DNA from: Epilithonimonas sp. JDS
Lineage (GTDB): Bacteria > Bacteroidota > Bacteroidia > Flavobacteriales > Weeksellaceae
Length of the DNA: 64,000 bases
NCBI RefSeq assembly: GCF_021261315.1
Contig: NZ_JAJSAX010000002.1
Coordinates: forward strand, 124,001-188,000
Reading direction: 5' to 3'
Part shown: piece after piece, positions 47,933-55,909 of the stretch
How positions within the stretch are numbered: position 1 is the first letter of the stretch
Layout of the letters: every line of letters begins with the position of its first letter
Program-made: the position numbers and the translations under genes
Notes under the pieces: model-generated
The model's input: the letters and a program-made list of their open reading frames with translations, nothing else
Told to the model about the DNA's origin: nothing
The model's database searches: none

Positions 47933-48376
47933 CTAATTCGTTTTCATAAAGTCGAAAGCACCTTTCCGTAGATGAATTCCATATTCCAGCCAGGCTTTCA
48001 TACACGCTAGGAAATTTGCCCAACCTTCCGTTTGTCCTATTGCCCATTTGATTCCCTTTTCATCACTTTGATGACCTTCTTCTGAAACTTTCACAACGGT
48101 ATCATTTTCAGACATTTTCTGTAATTCTATGGTTACAACAGACTTTGGATCCCAGCTAAAAATGATCTTTTCATCAGGGATTATTTCTTTCGTCGTCAAA
48201 GGATAAGAACCTTCGAACTCTGGAAATGACCAGAAGATTTCCTTTCCAGTTTCCATTCTTCCAGAACCTTTTGAAATGAAATAATTCTGCATAATTTCCG
48301 GATTCACTATTGCTTCAAAAATTTCCGAAACCGGTTTCTGGATTCCGATGGATGCTTTTGCCGTCAGTTTTTCCAT
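47933..48376 (-). CDS. SRPBCC (AHSA1-like) protein
   Basis: A 147-aa START-like fold protein of the AHSA1/CalC group: ASIGIQKPVSEIFEAIVNPE at the N-terminus and EGWANFLACMKAWLEYG at the C-terminal helix. These proteins have a hydrophobic ligand cavity. It is the last gene of a ten-gene minus-strand cluster of related small proteins, ending 2 bases after the reductase gene. Ligand unknown. Confidence 0.88.
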   Translation of the reverse strand: MEKLTAKASIGIQKPVSEIFEAIVNPEIMQNYFISKGSGRMETGKEIFWSFPEFEGSYPLTTKEIIPDEKIIFSWDPKSVVTIELQKMSENDTVVKVSEEGHQSDEKGIKWAIGQTEGWANFLACMKAWLEYGIHLRKGAFDFMKTN

Positions 48377-48378
48377 AA

Positions 48379-48945
48379 TTATTTTTCTGTGATGTAGTTC
48401 AGTTCAGTTACGCCATTGGCGAATTGGTGTGTACTCAAAAGTTTCAGGTTAATTTTTTCATTAATGTCCACAAACAACGGAATGCCTGAACCCAAAACTA
48501 TTGGATTGACAAACAGCCAATAGCCGTCAATCAAATTCTGACGAATTAACGAATGGGTCGCTGACGGGCTTCCAAAAAGCAGTATATCATTTCCTGCTTC
48601 ACTCTTTATCTTATGGATTGACTCCGCAAGATGATCATTGATTACTTTTGTTTTGGAAAGATTACATTTCAATGTCTTGGACAACACGATTTTCTCAACA
48701 TCCTTATACCATTTAGAATGTTCTCTGTCGTGCTTGCTCGCATTCGGTTTGTCTGCTGCGGTTGGCCAGTAACTTTCCATCATTTCGTAAGTCACGCGTC
48801 CGTACATTGCCGTATCACTTTCACCAATGCGTTTCGCTACAAAATCAAAAATCTCATCGTCAACTTTTATCCAATCCATTTCTCCGTTTGGACCAGCCAC
48901 ATAACCGTCGAGAGATATGTGCATAAAAGAAATTAGTTTTCTCAT
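48379..48945 (-). CDS. RibD C-terminal/DHFR-like reductase family protein
   Basis: A 188-aa protein of the dihydrofolate reductase/RibD-C fold: MRKLISFMHISLDGYVAGP at the start, YGRVTYEMMESYWP, and the nucleotide-binding DILLFGSPSATHSL. NADPH-dependent reduction is the family activity; substrate unknown. The ATG is preferred over a TTG two codons earlier. It starts 6 bases after the preceding VOC gene. Confidence 0.85.
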   Translation of the reverse strand: MRKLISFMHISLDGYVAGPNGEMDWIKVDDEIFDFVAKRIGESDTAMYGRVTYEMMESYWPTAADKPNASKHDREHSKWYKDVEKIVLSKTLKCNLSKTKVINDHLAESIHKIKSEAGNDILLFGSPSATHSLIRQNLIDGYWLFVNPIVLGSGIPLFVDINEKINLKLLSTHQFANGVTELNYITEK

Positions 48946-48951
48946 TGCCAA

Positions 48952-49389
48952 TTATCCTTCGTAGCCTGAATCTTTGCTAAAGTTTACCATCCAGTAGACG
49001 CCGAATTTATCTTTGAAGCTCCCGAAATAATCGCCCCAAAACTGATCTTCCATTGGCATTTCTATTTCACCACCAGCAGACAATGCATTAAAAATCCTGT
49101 CCGCTTCTTCCCTGCTTTCCGGAAAAATTGAGATGTAATTCCCATTTCCCTGATTTAGTTTTTGACCCATAGACGGAACGATGTCAGACGCCATCAATAA
49201 GTCTTTTCCAATTGGCAATGCGATGTGCATCACTCGGTTTTTATCATCTTCGGAAAGATTTTCCGTTCCGGGTGCATTACCCATTTTCATCACGCCGCCG
49301 ACGAATTCTCCGCCGAAGACGGATTTGTAAAATGTGAAAGCTTCCTCCGCTTTCCCATCAAAATTGAGGTATGAATTTAATTTTGGCAT
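48952..49389 (-). CDS. VOC-family (PhnB-like) protein
   Basis: A 145-aa protein of the glyoxalase/VOC superfamily, PhnB subgroup: YLNFDGKAEEAFTFYKSVFG, then FPESREEADRIFNALSAGG and DKFGVYWMVNF at the end. It probably binds a small molecule or metal. It belongs to the same cluster as a second VOC gene upstream, from which it is separated by an element with 20-bp inverted repeats. Confidence 0.88.
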   Translation of the reverse strand: MPKLNSYLNFDGKAEEAFTFYKSVFGGEFVGGVMKMGNAPGTENLSEDDKNRVMHIALPIGKDLLMASDIVPSMGQKLNQGNGNYISIFPESREEADRIFNALSAGGEIEMPMEDQFWGDYFGSFKDKFGVYWMVNFSKDSGYEG

Positions 49390-49410
49390 AACTTAATTTT
49401 TAATAATTGT

Positions 49411-49549
49411 AAACCACAAAAGTCACAAAAGAACTAATAGATCTTCTAAAGTTTATAAAGTTGACAAAGTTTTTAATTCTTATTATTACTTTTTTAAACT
49501 TCAAATTTTCATAGTAAATAAACTTTATCTTTTGTGACTTTTGTGGTTA
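49411..49549. mobile_element. MITE-like element with perfect 20-bp inverted repeats
   Basis: AACCACAAAAGTCACAAAAG at 49412-49431 and its exact reverse complement at 49529-49548 bound about 97 bp of AT-rich, non-coding DNA with further internal AAAGTTTATAAAG/AAACTTTAT similarity. It sits in the gap of an otherwise tight operon. Size and ends suit a miniature inverted-repeat element; a large hairpin acting as terminator is the alternative. Confidence 0.6.
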
Positions 49550-49570
49550 AAATAAGGTTTTTGAATTTTA

Positions 49571-50017
49571 TTAATGAGCCTGAGCCTTCGCTGGATCATC
49601 GTAATTGACCATCCACTGGATTCCGAATTTGTCTTCCCACATCCCGAAATAAGCGCCCCAAAAAGTGTCTTGAAGTTCCATCGTCACTTTGCCGCCTTCG
49701 GAAAGTTTGGTGAAAAGATTTAGTGCTTCCTCCCTAGATTCTGTGTTGATGGAAACTGAAAAGTCGTTGCCGTTTTTGTACTCGCCCATTCCCGGAAGTG
49801 AATCGCTGCCCATCAAAGTAGTTTCCTTGGAAATAGGAAGTGAGACGTGCATAATTTGGTTTTTATATTCGTCCGCCAGAGGCGGCATTCCTTCCATTGG
49901 AGGCATTTCGCCAAATCTTCCCCAAAAAGGAACTTTGGTCCCGAATGCGGATTCATAAAATTTGAAAGCTTCTTCGCACTGTCCGTGGAATGTGAGATAA
50001 GGGTTTACTGTTGCCAT
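49571..50017 (-). CDS. VOC-family (PhnB-like) protein
   Basis: A 148-aa protein of the VOC superfamily: YLTFHGQCEEAFKFYESAFG, ESREEALNLFTKLSEGG and EDKFGIQWMVNYDDP. It is a paralogue of the next gene, with the same ends and a longer loop around FWGRFGEMPPMEGM. It follows the hydrolase gene by 25 bases in the cluster. Ligand unknown. Confidence 0.88.
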   Translation of the reverse strand: MATVNPYLTFHGQCEEAFKFYESAFGTKVPFWGRFGEMPPMEGMPPLADEYKNQIMHVSLPISKETTLMGSDSLPGMGEYKNGNDFSVSINTESREEALNLFTKLSEGGKVTMELQDTFWGAYFGMWEDKFGIQWMVNYDDPAKAQAH

Positions 50018-50042
50018 AGTTTGTTGATTTTTATAGTTTAAT

Positions 50043-50819
50043 TTATGAAGTTAAAAAAAATTTGATTTGATTAGTTGTAAAATCAATCAATTCTGTGTTT
50101 GTTTTTCCGTTTTCGTCAGCCATTATGTAATTGCCGTGCGTTGCGGGCAAAATCATCAGCCGGGAATTTGGAATTTTCCGGTTCAGTTCTACAAAATGTT
50201 CTGCTTTCACAACATCTCGGTCGCCGGCGATTAGGAAAACCGGAATATTTATATTTTCTAAAATGTCATCTTCAAAATCTTTGAAATGAACCATTCTCTG
50301 GCTGTCTTTTTCGAACATATTGTAGAATTTGTCCAAATCAGGATTAAGTTTCTGGAAATTTGACTTGAGATATTCCGGCATATCTTTTACAGTTGAAGCC
50401 AGCATATTCTCAAAGAATCCGTCGATGAGTCCGTTTCTGCTGGTGTTTCCTGAAGCGAAAATTATTTTCTCAACCCTTTCAGGGAAATGATGGACGATTT
50501 TCAAAGCAGTTGTTGCACCATTACTGAAACCAAAAAACATTGCTTTGTCTATATTTAATTGATCTAACACAGCCACAATATCTTTTGCATCCTGATCAAA
50601 AGTTTCCAGAATATCGCGATGCTCAGATCTTCCGTGATTTTGCAAATCGATTAGGATCAACTGAAAATTATCAGATAGTCTTTTTACAGTTTCTTCAAAG
50701 TCAAAAAAGCCGGAAGAGCCGCCTCCGTGAATCAGCACCAACGGTTTTCCTTCACCGTATATTTCATAGTAAAGATTGATTCCGTTAGCGTTTTTGAAGC
50801 CTTTTAAGATTGGTTCCAT
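50043..50819 (-). CDS. Alpha/beta hydrolase
   Basis: A 258-aa hydrolase starting MEPILKGFKNANGINLYYEI. The oxyanion motif is HGGGSSG, the nucleophile elbow GFSNGA, the acid is in AGDRDVV and the histidine in PATHGNY. The ATG overlaps the stop of the DinB-like gene (TAATG), showing translational coupling. The frame is open for 35 codons upstream but that stretch lies inside the DinB-like gene and is rejected. Substrate unknown. Confidence 0.88.
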   Translation of the reverse strand: MEPILKGFKNANGINLYYEIYGEGKPLVLIHGGGSSGFFDFEETVKRLSDNFQLILIDLQNHGRSEHRDILETFDQDAKDIVAVLDQLNIDKAMFFGFSNGATTALKIVHHFPERVEKIIFASGNTSRNGLIDGFFENMLASTVKDMPEYLKSNFQKLNPDLDKFYNMFEKDSQRMVHFKDFEDDILENINIPVFLIAGDRDVVKAEHFVELNRKIPNSRLMILPATHGNYIMADENGKTNTELIDFTTNQIKFFLTS

Positions 50820-51343
50820 TAATATTTCATATTGGTGTCGAAATCGTATTTCATCCCTTCGTAGCCGAGAATTCTTCGCATTAAGCCAATTTGTCCGCAG
50901 AGATAATCTTCTCTTCCGATACACATTCCCACAAAATTGAGAACATTCTCTGGGAAAAAATCGATGTTCATTCCCATTGGGAAAGCTTTGTCCAATTCCT
51001 CATCAAAAATTTCCAAAAGCTTTTGGTAAACCAAAGGCGAAATCTTGTGAAAACTTTCTTTCAATTCTTCCAAAGTCGGATAAACAAAATTCTCGTCCAG
51101 CGCTTTTCCCTGAAAGAACAATTCGCCTTGTGGATTTTTCTCATCCAGTCCCAGGACATTTCCCAAAGCATAACGCATATCGAGGAAATTACCAGCCATC
51201 CAGACAATGTGATTGGTTTTCCCTTCGATTCTTTTCTTTGCATCTTCCTCTGAAATGCCATCCAAAACCAGTAAGAAGTTTTGCGAATGACCACGAAATG
51301 CAGGAATAATGATATCCAGTTTGTTTGATTTTGGCGTGTCCAT
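50819..51343 (-). CDS. DinB-family protein
   Basis: A 174-aa four-helix-bundle protein of the DinB/YfiT group: HIVWMAGNFLDMRYAL with the first histidine, then a helix-rich body and IGREDYLCGQIGLMRRILGY. Metal-binding histidines seem reduced, since the last motif has Gln (CGQIG) where many members have His. This group is widely used in thiol-dependent detoxification. It overlaps the hydrolase gene at TAATG. Confidence 0.8.
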   Translation of the reverse strand: MDTPKSNKLDIIIPAFRGHSQNFLLVLDGISEEDAKKRIEGKTNHIVWMAGNFLDMRYALGNVLGLDEKNPQGELFFQGKALDENFVYPTLEELKESFHKISPLVYQKLLEIFDEELDKAFPMGMNIDFFPENVLNFVGMCIGREDYLCGQIGLMRRILGYEGMKYDFDTNMKY

Positions 51344-51346
51344 TTT

Positions 51347-51790
51347 TTATTTTTTTTCAGATAATTCTTTGATGATTTCCAAACCTTTTTTGAAACCGTT
51401 GTCAAACATATCTTTGAATTCGTCATTGGAATCAACTTCTACTTTCAAAATTGTTTTTCCATTATTTTCTTCGAGATAATAGCCTTCCAGACTACCGTTC
51501 CAGGCTTTCACTTTGTCGCTGGTAACATCTTCTACGCCATCCGTAATTTCGCCCAAATGTTTAAACACCAAATGTTTTGGTTCTTCAATACGTTCGATTG
51601 TACTTACCATTCCGTTCTTTTTGCTGCTGTCGGTAAAGTAAGTTTTGCCGCCAACTTCCCAATCGGTTACCATATTAGAGTCCGGACTGAAAAAATGCGT
51701 CCATTTGGAATAGGTATTTTCATTCCACAAAACATCCCAGACTTTTTCTGCAGATGCATTAATTTCTGTTTGATACTTTAATGTTTCCAT
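51347..51790 (-). CDS. SRPBCC (AHSA1-like) protein
   Basis: A 147-aa START-fold protein: YQTEINASAEKVWDVLWNEN, a middle LEGYYLEENNGKTILKVEVD, and an amphipathic C-terminal helix. It ends 3 bases before the DinB-like gene. It is the third SRPBCC in this cluster. Its ligand cannot be inferred. Confidence 0.87.
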   Translation of the reverse strand: METLKYQTEINASAEKVWDVLWNENTYSKWTHFFSPDSNMVTDWEVGGKTYFTDSSKKNGMVSTIERIEEPKHLVFKHLGEITDGVEDVTSDKVKAWNGSLEGYYLEENNGKTILKVEVDSNDEFKDMFDNGFKKGLEIIKELSEKK

Positions 51791-51802
51791 AACTTTTTGA
51801 TT

Positions 51803-52654
51803 TTAAGAATTTACGGCGTCTTCTATATCTTTGATAATGATTTTTTTCATTTTCAGCATAGCGTCGAATGCTTTTTTGGAAGTTTCCGGATTGCCGCTAT
51901 TTGTTAGTTCGATCAGCCGTTTTGGGGTGATCTGCCAGCTGAAACCATATTTATCCTTGAACCAGCCGCACATACTTTCTTCGCCGCCTTCCGTCAGTTT
52001 GTTCCAGTAAAAATCAGTTTCTTCCTGATCATTTGTCATCACGACCATTGATGTGCCTTCTGAAAATTGGACTTTGTGATCGTGGGAACTGTCCATCGCC
52101 ATCATCGTGTAATTATCGATTTGAAACTGAGAATGGGCAATATTTCCGGCTGGTTCGCCTTGTCCTTCCGGATAATCCATAATTCCTTCAACTTGAGAAT
52201 TTGGGAAAATATCGGTGTAAAAACTGATGGCTTCTCTGCATTTTCCGGCATTGGTTCCGGTGAACATCATTGTCGGAGAAAATTTCTGTTTTGCTTTTTC
52301 CGATGCATAATACAATTGCCACGAGATTCCGTACTGATCTTCTACCCAAGCGTATTTTTCACTCCAGGGATAAGAGTTCAGTTCCATCATTACTTTTCCA
52401 TTTTCGGAAAGTCTTTGATAGTAATCTTCCACTTCCTCGTGGGAATCACACATCAGCATCAAAGATAAAGTTTGATTAGGCTTGAATTGCGGACCAACAC
52501 TCAGAAACATTAACTTTTGACCCTCAATTTCTATATTGATGACGATCTGTGTATCAACTGTAATTTTTGAGTTTTTGAAAATTGAAGTGTAAAATTTAGC
52601 CGCTTCGCTCCCGTTTTGATTGAACCAAATGCAGGGAAAAATATCGTTATTCAT
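51803..52654 (-). CDS. Two-domain VOC (PhnB/3-dmu-9_3-mt) protein
   Basis: A 283-aa protein made of two VOC units: residues about 1-130 (FPCIWFNQNGSEAAKFYTSI to WVEDQYGISWQLYY) and 130-260 (TMMFTGTNAGKCREAISFYT to WFKDKYGFSWQITPKRL). A helical tail follows. The tandem form builds a complete glyoxalase-like site in one chain. It starts 50 bases after an SRPBCC gene and is 12 bases from the next. Confidence 0.88.
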   Translation of the reverse strand: MNNDIFPCIWFNQNGSEAAKFYTSIFKNSKITVDTQIVINIEIEGQKLMFLSVGPQFKPNQTLSLMLMCDSHEEVEDYYQRLSENGKVMMELNSYPWSEKYAWVEDQYGISWQLYYASEKAKQKFSPTMMFTGTNAGKCREAISFYTDIFPNSQVEGIMDYPEGQGEPAGNIAHSQFQIDNYTMMAMDSSHDHKVQFSEGTSMVVMTNDQEETDFYWNKLTEGGEESMCGWFKDKYGFSWQITPKRLIELTNSGNPETSKKAFDAMLKMKKIIIKDIEDAVNS

Positions 52655-52704
52655 AATTGAGGTATTAGAAATTAGACTTTAGATGTTAGATCAATAATAT
52701 CAAA

Positions 52705-53157
52705 CTATCTTTTACTTAGATCAGGATTGCCTTGTCCTTTGGTTATCAATGGTAATAAACTGTTCTGAAGATAATATGTCCAGCCTTTTGAACATCCTTC
52801 ATAACACTGAAATTCTGGAATCAAACCTGAATGGACAATCTCCAATTTGGTTTTTTCATCTTGTTTTGAAATTTCAAATATCATTTTGGTACCATTCCAC
52901 TCATCTTGTTTTTCGACGAATGTGAGTTTGCTGTCCAGAGTCAACCAAACTATTTTTTCGTTTGGAATCACTTCTATCAATTTGTGTTTTGAGTAATGAA
53001 TATCGCCGTGTCTGTAAGAAAATTCGTCATCTAACTTTTCTGAACTGCCTTCCAAATCCTGCGACCACCAGCCACGAACATTTACAACTGCATCAAAAAC
53101 TTCTTTTGGTGTCTGATCGATCAGGAAGCTGATATTAAAACTATGAGCATCCATCAT
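52705..53157 (-). CDS. SRPBCC (AHSA1-like) protein
   Basis: A 150-aa START-fold protein: FNISFLIDQTPKEVFDAVVN, then the GWWSQDLEG loop typical of AHSA1-type members, and a helix YEGCSKGWTYYLQNSLLPLI. Its ATG overlaps the stop of the preceding SRPBCC gene by one base (TAATG), so the two paralogues are coupled. Ligand unknown. Confidence 0.87.
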   Translation of the reverse strand: MMDAHSFNISFLIDQTPKEVFDAVVNVRGWWSQDLEGSSEKLDDEFSYRHGDIHYSKHKLIEVIPNEKIVWLTLDSKLTFVEKQDEWNGTKMIFEISKQDEKTKLEIVHSGLIPEFQCYEGCSKGWTYYLQNSLLPLITKGQGNPDLSKR

Positions 53158-53570
53158 TAATGGCTTTCAGCATATTTTTTGAAATTATCCAAAATCGCCT
53201 GCCACCCTTCTTTCTGAAACTCAAAAGGATTTTGATTTTCAGGATCAAAATTTTCTGTGACTTTTGTTTTATCATAAGATATTTTTTCAAAAATCACTTC
53301 GATATTTCTGCCATCTTCTAAATGATATTTCAGATTTTGATTTTCATTAACCTCATCATAAATCCCAACCAGATCGAAACCAAAACTTCCGTCCTTAGCC
53401 TGCATTCTCACTTCAAGTTTTCCGCCAGCTTCCAAATTGTTCTTTGCCGACGGGCATTCCCAACTTTCGTGGGCGAAGTTCCAATTAACGATATGTTTTG
53501 GATTGTTGAAGAAATCCCAGACTTCGTTTACAGGCTTGTTAATCTCTGTTGTGACTGTAAGTTTTTGCAT
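53157..53570 (-). CDS. SRPBCC (AHSA1-like) protein, first gene of the cluster
   Basis: A 137-aa START-fold protein: VTTEINKPVNEVWDFFNNPK, then NWNFAHESWECPSAKNNLEA and the C-terminal EGWQAILDNFKKYAESH. It leads the ten-gene cluster of SRPBCC, VOC, DinB, reductase and hydrolase genes, with an upstream gap of 125 bases that ends at the next gene's terminator. Confidence 0.87.
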   Translation of the reverse strand: MQKLTVTTEINKPVNEVWDFFNNPKHIVNWNFAHESWECPSAKNNLEAGGKLEVRMQAKDGSFGFDLVGIYDEVNENQNLKYHLEDGRNIEVIFEKISYDKTKVTENFDPENQNPFEFQKEGWQAILDNFKKYAESH

Positions 53571-53659
53571 TTTTAGTTGTTTTGAATTTGTTTTATTTCA
53601 AAGTTAAAATTCTTCTGCAATTCGCAACTTGTCATAAGGCAATATCTTCTTAATAAAAC

Positions 53660-53688
53660 AAAAAATCACCCGTAATAGAGTGATTTTC
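53660..53688 (-). terminator. Terminator after the DUF3108 gene
   Basis: AAAATCAC...GTGATTTT with a T-rich tail on the minus strand, directly after the DUF3108 gene. Confidence 0.75.
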
Positions 53689-53695
53689 AATATAA

Positions 53696-54457
53696 TTATT
53701 TTTTGAAGTTCAAAGGGTATTTGACATTGCTGTAACTGTCAATACTTGCCTTGAGTGAGCCTACCGCTAATTCTGCTTTTATCAGAACCGGAACCCTGTT
53801 TTGATCATTCGTCACCCACATTGTGACACCCTCTTTGTCTTTGAAAACTCTGCCGCTGATTACTGAAGGAATAATTTTCAAGCAATTGATTTTACCAAAC
53901 TTGGTAGAAAGGTTTTCAGTTCCCACCACTTTCAGCTGAAACGGAAATAATTCGTCATCAATCCAAACATTCATTTTCACTACGCTCCCAACTTTCAGAT
54001 TGTCCATACTTCTCAAATAATAGAAGCACGACAGAATATCCTGAACATCATTGGGAACTTTAATCGTTTTTGCCGGTCTGTCCGTATGTTTTTTATCGAC
54101 TAAAACCAAAGTATTATTATTGGTATTGAAAGTACTTTGCAAATGCTGTGTGTAACTGCCTTCGGAAACATTTCTGACATAGTAAAGCGGCTCTTTTCTG
54201 GCACTGATATAACTTTCATAGACATCTTCAACTTTGAAGAAAGCTTTGGCTGCTCCACTAGTTTTCCCAACGCCTCTCACGTAGAAAGCAGGCTGACCGT
54301 TATAAGAAGTTTTGGTGGTTGACAACGTTGCGTTACCAGCCGTAATAAATCCGTAGTGAATTCTAAAACTGATGGTTTCCCCTGCATTGATATTATCGAA
54401 CTGAGCAGAAAGCGCAGAAAAGATAAAAATTCCGACAAATAAAAAAATATTCTTCAT
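53696..54457 (-). CDS. DUF3108 exported protein
   Basis: A 253-aa protein with a signal peptide (ending LSAQF, about residue 19). The DUF3108 beta fold includes GETISFRIHYGFITAGNATL, then VSEGSYTQHLQSTFN and RVFKDKEGVTMWVTNDQNR. Family members are periplasmic lipocalin-like beta proteins of unknown ligand. It is a single gene between two terminators; no catalytic motif is visible. Confidence 0.85.
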   Translation of the reverse strand: MKNIFLFVGIFIFSALSAQFDNINAGETISFRIHYGFITAGNATLSTTKTSYNGQPAFYVRGVGKTSGAAKAFFKVEDVYESYISARKEPLYYVRNVSEGSYTQHLQSTFNTNNNTLVLVDKKHTDRPAKTIKVPNDVQDILSCFYYLRSMDNLKVGSVVKMNVWIDDELFPFQLKVVGTENLSTKFGKINCLKIIPSVISGRVFKDKEGVTMWVTNDQNRVPVLIKAELAVGSLKASIDSYSNVKYPLNFKK

Positions 54458-54510
54458 TAATTGTTGTTTGTAAATATTCTAAGACAAATTATTTGCCAAA
54501 TTTAAAAAAC

Positions 54511-54537
54511 AAAAACCCTTCTTGGCGAAGGGTTTTG
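54511..54537 (-). terminator. Terminator after glgC
   Basis: AAAACCCTTC-TTGGC-GAAGGGTTTT followed by T residues on the minus strand. Confidence 0.85.
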
Positions 54538-54553
54538 TAAATGTATATTAAAA

Positions 54554-55822
54554 TTACATAATATTGGTTCCGTCCGGAATGACTGCGTTCTTCTTTACAA
54601 CCACAATTCCTTCTTTGATAGAATGCGTGTCGTAATCGCCGTCCGGATGGTGTTTCCCTCCTATGATTCTTACATTATTCCCAATGTAACAGTTTTTGTC
54701 CAGAATAGCCTTGTCGATGTAGCAATACTTTCCAATGCCCATACTTGTAATATTATCAGCTTCATTCTGAGCAACTTGCTGGGCAGTCTGGTAATAATCT
54801 GCTCCCATTACATAAGAATTGACAATCGTAGAACCACGATCGATTCTGGTTCTGTTGCCAATGATGCAATTTTCTATTTTATCTGCTAAAATAATACATC
54901 CGTCTCCAATAATGGTTTTGCTTACGTAAGATCCATTGATTTTGGAAGGTGGAAGCATTCTCGCTCTCGTATAAATAGGATTTGAGCTAAATAAATTGAA
55001 TTGAGGCAAATCCTGAGCAAGATCTAAATTCGCTTCGTAGAAAGATTCTATCGTCCCAATATCTGTCCAATAGCCATCATACTGATAACTCAAAACACTG
55101 TAGTTTCCAATAGCAGCCGGAATAAAATCTTTACCGAAATCATCGCCTTCGTGCTCATCAAATAATTTTCTCAGAACATTTTTGCTGAAAACGTAGATTC
55201 CCATAGAAGCCAGATATTCCTTCCCTTGGTTTCTGCTTTCGTCGCTTACTTCGGATTTCCAGTCGCCCAATACTTCATAGCTTGGTTTTTCTGTAAAAGA
55301 AGTAATATTGCCTTCCTCATCCGCTTTCATAATTCCGAAACCTGTAGCATCTTTGGCATTTACAGGGATGGTTGCAATGGTAATATCGCCGCCGTTTTCT
55401 TTATGAAATTCTATCATTTCCTTAAAATCCATCTGATAAAGCTGATCTCCGGAAAGGATTAGAATATATTCGTACTCATATTTTTCCAAATGTTTCATCG
55501 TTTGACGAACTGCATCCGCCGTTCCTTGATACCAGTTTTCATTTTCAACATTTTGCTCAGCTGCCAAAATATCTACAAATCCTTTGCTGAAAATATCAAA
55601 GTGATAAGAATTTTTGATGTGAGAATTTAATGATGCAGAATTAAACTGAGTCAGAACCAAAATTCTGTTGAGTCCCGAATTAAGACAATTTGAAATTGGA
55701 ATATCTACCAAACGGTATTTTCCTGCAATCGGAACTGCTGGTTTTGATCTTGTATTGGTCAATGGGAAAAGCCGGCTTCCTCTTCCGCCTCCTAAGACAA
55801 TGGAGATTACACTTTCTTTCAT
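54554..55822 (-). CDS. glgC: Glucose-1-phosphate adenylyltransferase
   Basis: A 422-aa enzyme that makes ADP-glucose from glucose-1-phosphate and ATP, the committed step of glycogen synthesis. The N-terminal nucleotidyltransferase has GGGRGSRLFPLTNTRSKPAV, ILSGDQLYQMD and the sugar-binding FTEKPSYE. The C-terminal left-handed beta helix (SYVSKTIIGDGCIILADKIE onward) gives tetramer contact and allosteric control. It is the last gene of the operon and full length. Confidence 0.96.
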   Translation of the reverse strand: MKESVISIVLGGGRGSRLFPLTNTRSKPAVPIAGKYRLVDIPISNCLNSGLNRILVLTQFNSASLNSHIKNSYHFDIFSKGFVDILAAEQNVENENWYQGTADAVRQTMKHLEKYEYEYILILSGDQLYQMDFKEMIEFHKENGGDITIATIPVNAKDATGFGIMKADEEGNITSFTEKPSYEVLGDWKSEVSDESRNQGKEYLASMGIYVFSKNVLRKLFDEHEGDDFGKDFIPAAIGNYSVLSYQYDGYWTDIGTIESFYEANLDLAQDLPQFNLFSSNPIYTRARMLPPSKINGSYVSKTIIGDGCIILADKIENCIIGNRTRIDRGSTIVNSYVMGADYYQTAQQVAQNEADNITSMGIGKYCYIDKAILDKNCYIGNNVRIIGGKHHPDGDYDTHSIKEGIVVVKKNAVIPDGTNIM

Positions 55823-55909
55823 AGATGTGTTTGGTTATTTTTATAAGTTTATTATTTGACTAAAGTTAAAATTTATTTACCAATATTAAGCCAATGTGAA
55901 TGGAAATTA

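Noticed and set aside
50820-50924. Longer start for the alpha/beta hydrolase
   Set aside because: It lies inside the DinB-like gene on the same strand; the TAATG overlap gives a standard coupled start.
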